Source: Lachnospiraceae bacterium UBA1066 (GTDB lineage: Bacteria; Bacillota; Clostridia; Lachnospirales; Lachnospiraceae). Taken from it: a stretch of 8,291 nt of DNA. The translations under genes and the position numbers were made by a program. Every line of letters starts with the position of its first letter. Position 1 is the first letter of the stretch. Where the stretch lies: assembly GCA_002316215.1 (NCBI GenBank), contig DCDB01000110.1, forward strand, positions 1-8,291, read 5' to 3'. Below the pieces are notes generated by a model. The model did no database searches, had not been told where the DNA came from, and saw only the letters and a program-made list of their open reading frames with translations. This document shows positions 6,351 through 8,291 of the stretch, one piece after another.

Positions 6351-6606
6351 GAAAATGTAAAGCACGGGCGGCTGAACATCTGCGGTTGATCTGCGTTTTT
6401 GCGGGGTTTATTCTCTCTTTGATCCTGTATTCCAGGGGGGAGATAAGAAATATGGGTAAAGGATAGAAGTTAAGGATCAGGGCAGATAAGGTTTGCAGGA
6501 CAAGTTGGTTGGGACAGGGTACTGAGCATGAAAATGCCAGGCTGTGCTGTCTGGATCATAAAGATTTTTACTTTGGGGAGTGTTACCAAGAGAAGGAGGA
6601 TTTGTT
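6351..6606 (+). other. 256-base gap before the binding-protein gene; weak candidate promoter
   Basis: There is no gene here. A possible promoter is TTGATC (6419-6424), 17 bases, then GATAAG (6442-6447), each matching consensus at 4 of 6 positions. It would give the binding protein its own transcript, in keeping with the higher dose such proteins usually need. ATCTGCG is directly repeated at about 6379 and 6390. There is no intrinsic terminator after the permease, so readthrough from upstream also remains possible. Confidence 0.3.
6571..6590. repeat. Degenerate relative of the GGGGACTGTCCCC palindrome
   Basis: This stretch begins CTTTGGGGA and ends ACCAAG. It matches the 3007-3027 element with about three substitutions and a one-base deletion. 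It lies 2 bases before the AAGGAGGA site (6593-6600) of the binding-protein gene, the same position the intact copies hold before the ATPase genes. The symmetry is largely lost. Confidence 0.45.
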
Positions 6607-8280
6607 ATGAAAAGAAGAAATTGCGTTTTAGGAGTACTCCTGTCGGCAGCAATGGCGGTCTCGATGCTTTCGGGCTGCGGCGCGGCATCGGGTACGGCAT
6701 CCGGTACGTCATCTGCGGCAGCAGGAACGGCATCGGGAACGGCTTCTGCGGCGGCAGCGACGGAAAAAATCAAGTTTGCGGTCTGCGGCGGATCCGAAGA
6801 GTCAATGGTACTGGATACTTCTTTAGTCGGGACGCTGGAGGGTCTTTCCGCCTGCCGTCATCTTTATGAAGGACTTTTTAAAATCGATTCAGACGGACAG
6901 GTGACAAACGGGCAGTGCAAAGATTATAAAATGAGTGACGACGGCCTGACGTATACTTTTACGCTGCGTGATGACATTAAATGGTCAGACGGAAAAGATG
7001 TCACAGCAGGGGATTTTGTCAATGGCTGGCTCAGGGTCATTAAGTCAGGCGAGGATTATGCCGGTATTCTTGACATGGTCAAAGGCGCTGAGGATATCCG
7101 TAAAAACAGTGCGGATGACAGCACACTCGGCGCAGTTGCGACGGATGATAAAACCCTGACAGTTACACTTACACAGCCGTGCAGTTATTTCAAGAGCGTA
7201 CTTGCATTTCCTTCTACGGATCCTGTACGCAAGGATATTGCCGATGCGCAGGGTTCAGCATATGCTACGGATCCGGATAAAGCAGTCTACAACGGAGCTT
7301 ATGAGCTCACAAGCTGGAGCCATCAGGACAACATGGTGATGACTGCCCGCAAGGACTATTACGACTATGATAACATCTCGGCGGCAGAAATCACCTGGAA
7401 GCTTCTTTCTGATGAAGCAACGGCTCTTTCATCCTTCCAGAGCGGCGATATCATTTATTCTGACTCTTATCCGAATGAAGAAATTACGTCTCTTAAGGAT
7501 AACGGGCTTCAGGAAGTTTCCGGCTTCAATACAATCTGCACGATGTTCAACTGCGGCGAAAAAGGTCCCGCTGTTCTTAAGGATGCACGTGTCCGCAAAG
7601 CACTTTCTCTGGTTATTGACCGCGACCGTATCGTAAAGAACCGTGCGGCTGACGACGATATCGCTACAAGCTACTGCCCGATGGGAATTACGGATGCTGA
7701 CGGCAAAGATTTCCATGACACCGTGACGCCATGGTTCGACCAGAGCAAGTATGAGGATAACTGCAAGGAAGCGCAGCAGCTGCTTTCGGATGCCGGCTAT
7801 CCGGGCGGTGCAAACTTCCCCGCTCTTGAGTATCTTGTCAATAATGCTTCGCGTCAGACGATTGCCGAGGAGATTATCGACGACTGGAAACAGCAACTGG
7901 GCATTACTTCCATTACCGTCAATCTGAATTCTGATTCCTTCTGGGACGCACGAGAGAGCGGAGATTATGATATCGCTTACTATGGCTGGTACATGGACTA
8001 TATTGATGTATCCAACATGCTCGGAACGATGAAGACCGGCGGCTCGGATGCGGATTATTCCAGCAGCGATTTTGATGCGGCTTTCAGTTCGGCAATGTCA
8101 GCAACGGATACGGCTTCTCAGTGGGCAGACTACGATAAATGCGAGCAGATTCTTGCCAATGATTATCCGGTGGCGCCGCTTTATTACGGCAAAAATACTT
8201 ATCTTTTCGATGATAAGAAATATACAGGCCTTGTTTACAGCTGCGGCAACTTCTACTTCGGATATGTAAAGAACGCTTAA
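6607..8280 (+). CDS. Peptide ABC transporter substrate-binding lipoprotein, OppA/DppA family (SBP_bac_5)
   Basis: This 557-residue lipoprotein captures peptide outside the membrane and hands it to the permease pair. The signal peptide (1-23) has basic MKRR, a hydrophobic core and lipobox LSGC, with Cys24 as the acylated residue. A Gly/Ala/Ser/Thr linker (25-52) follows, then the extracellular solute-binding family 5 fold. It contains DDGLTYTFTLRDDIKWSDGKDVTAGDF (111-137, contiguous in the protein) as the early signature, DARVRKALSLVIDRDRI (326-342) in the middle and PVAPLYYGKN near the C-terminus. The length is normal for OppA. The ATG is preceded by AAGGAGGA (6593-6600) at 6 bases, the strongest ribosome site in the window; a GTG at 6580 lacks one and would spoil the signal peptide. 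The mature part after Cys24 has about ten further cysteines, many for an exported protein. Ligand size cannot be inferred. Confidence 0.94.
   Translation: MKRRNCVLGVLLSAAMAVSMLSGCGAASGTASGTSSAAAGTASGTASAAAATEKIKFAVCGGSEESMVLDTSLVGTLEGLSACRHLYEGLFKIDSDGQVTNGQCKDYKMSDDGLTYTFTLRDDIKWSDGKDVTAGDFVNGWLRVIKSGEDYAGILDMVKGAEDIRKNSADDSTLGAVATDDKTLTVTLTQPCSYFKSVLAFPSTDPVRKDIADAQGSAYATDPDKAVYNGAYELTSWSHQDNMVMTARKDYYDYDNISAAEITWKLLSDEATALSSFQSGDIIYSDSYPNEEITSLKDNGLQEVSGFNTICTMFNCGEKGPAVLKDARVRKALSLVIDRDRIVKNRAADDDIATSYCPMGITDADGKDFHDTVTPWFDQSKYEDNCKEAQQLLSDAGYPGGANFPALEYLVNNASRQTIAEEIIDDWKQQLGITSITVNLNSDSFWDARESGDYDIAYYGWYMDYIDVSNMLGTMKTGGSDADYSSSDFDAAFSSAMSATDTASQWADYDKCEQILANDYPVAPLYYGKNTYLFDDKKYTGLVYSCGNFYFGYVKNA
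6684..6740 (+). repeat. 12-base repeats coding the lipoprotein linker
   Basis: GGCATCGGGTAC (6684-6695), GGCATCCGGTAC (6696-6707) and GGCATCGGGAAC (6729-6740) are near-identical and encode the recurring Ala-Ser-Gly-Thr of the linker behind the lipobox. In-frame gain or loss of units would alter the tether length without breaking the protein. Confidence 0.6.
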
Positions 8281-8291
8281 GAAAGATGCAG

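Noticed and set aside
6537..6570. CCAG/CTGG stem followed by ATTTTT as a terminator before the binding-protein gene
   Set aside because: The stem is only 4 bp with a 10-base loop, and the T-run starts more than 10 bases after it.

Overview
The window reads as a moderate-GC anaerobic member of the Bacillota, most likely class Clostridia and perhaps Lachnospiraceae. This rests on strong AGGAGG-type ribosome binding sites, sigma-A-type promoters, the Clostridia-like form of the OppC permease and the Ala/Gly/Ser/Thr linker behind the lipobox of the binding protein. It is inference, not a search result. No tRNA, rRNA, CRISPR array or transposase gene is visible.

Layout. Positions 22-528 (minus) encode a NiaR/3H-domain niacin-responsive repressor. 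A 319-base divergent intergenic region follows. It holds a candidate niaR promoter, a good plus-strand promoter (692-720) and a hairpin with a T-tract (758-784) that looks like a leader attenuator. Six genes then run co-directionally on the plus strand to the end of the window: an enolase-superfamily dipeptide epimerase (848-2023), the two ATPases of an oligopeptide ABC transporter (2010-2990 and 3047-4027), the two permeases (4121-5044 and 5385-6350) and the lipoprotein substrate-binding protein (6607-8280).

How it works together. A dipeptide epimerase (L-Ala-D/L-Glu type by its motifs) beside a complete peptide importer recalls the Bacillus subtilis dpp-ykf arrangement for taking up and recycling cell-wall (murein) peptides. 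The binding protein would capture peptide outside the membrane, the two permeases and two ATPases would import it, and the epimerase would convert the D-residue of L-Ala-D-Glu to the L-form for peptidases. The amidase, L,D-carboxypeptidase and endopeptidase steps are not in this window. The NiaR gene is probably an unrelated neighbour.

The protein content is conventional; the unusual material is small repeats. A GGGGAC-T-GTCCCC palindrome occurs twice, each time just before the ribosome binding site of an ATPase gene, and a decayed relative sits in the same place before the binding-protein gene. The first copy is read through as the C-terminal tail of the epimerase. An extra segment of roughly 20 residues inside the epimerase contains two perfect inverted repeats. 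A hierarchical 41-bp tandem array separates two permease genes that normally lie close together. I found no convincing evidence of a wholly new system.
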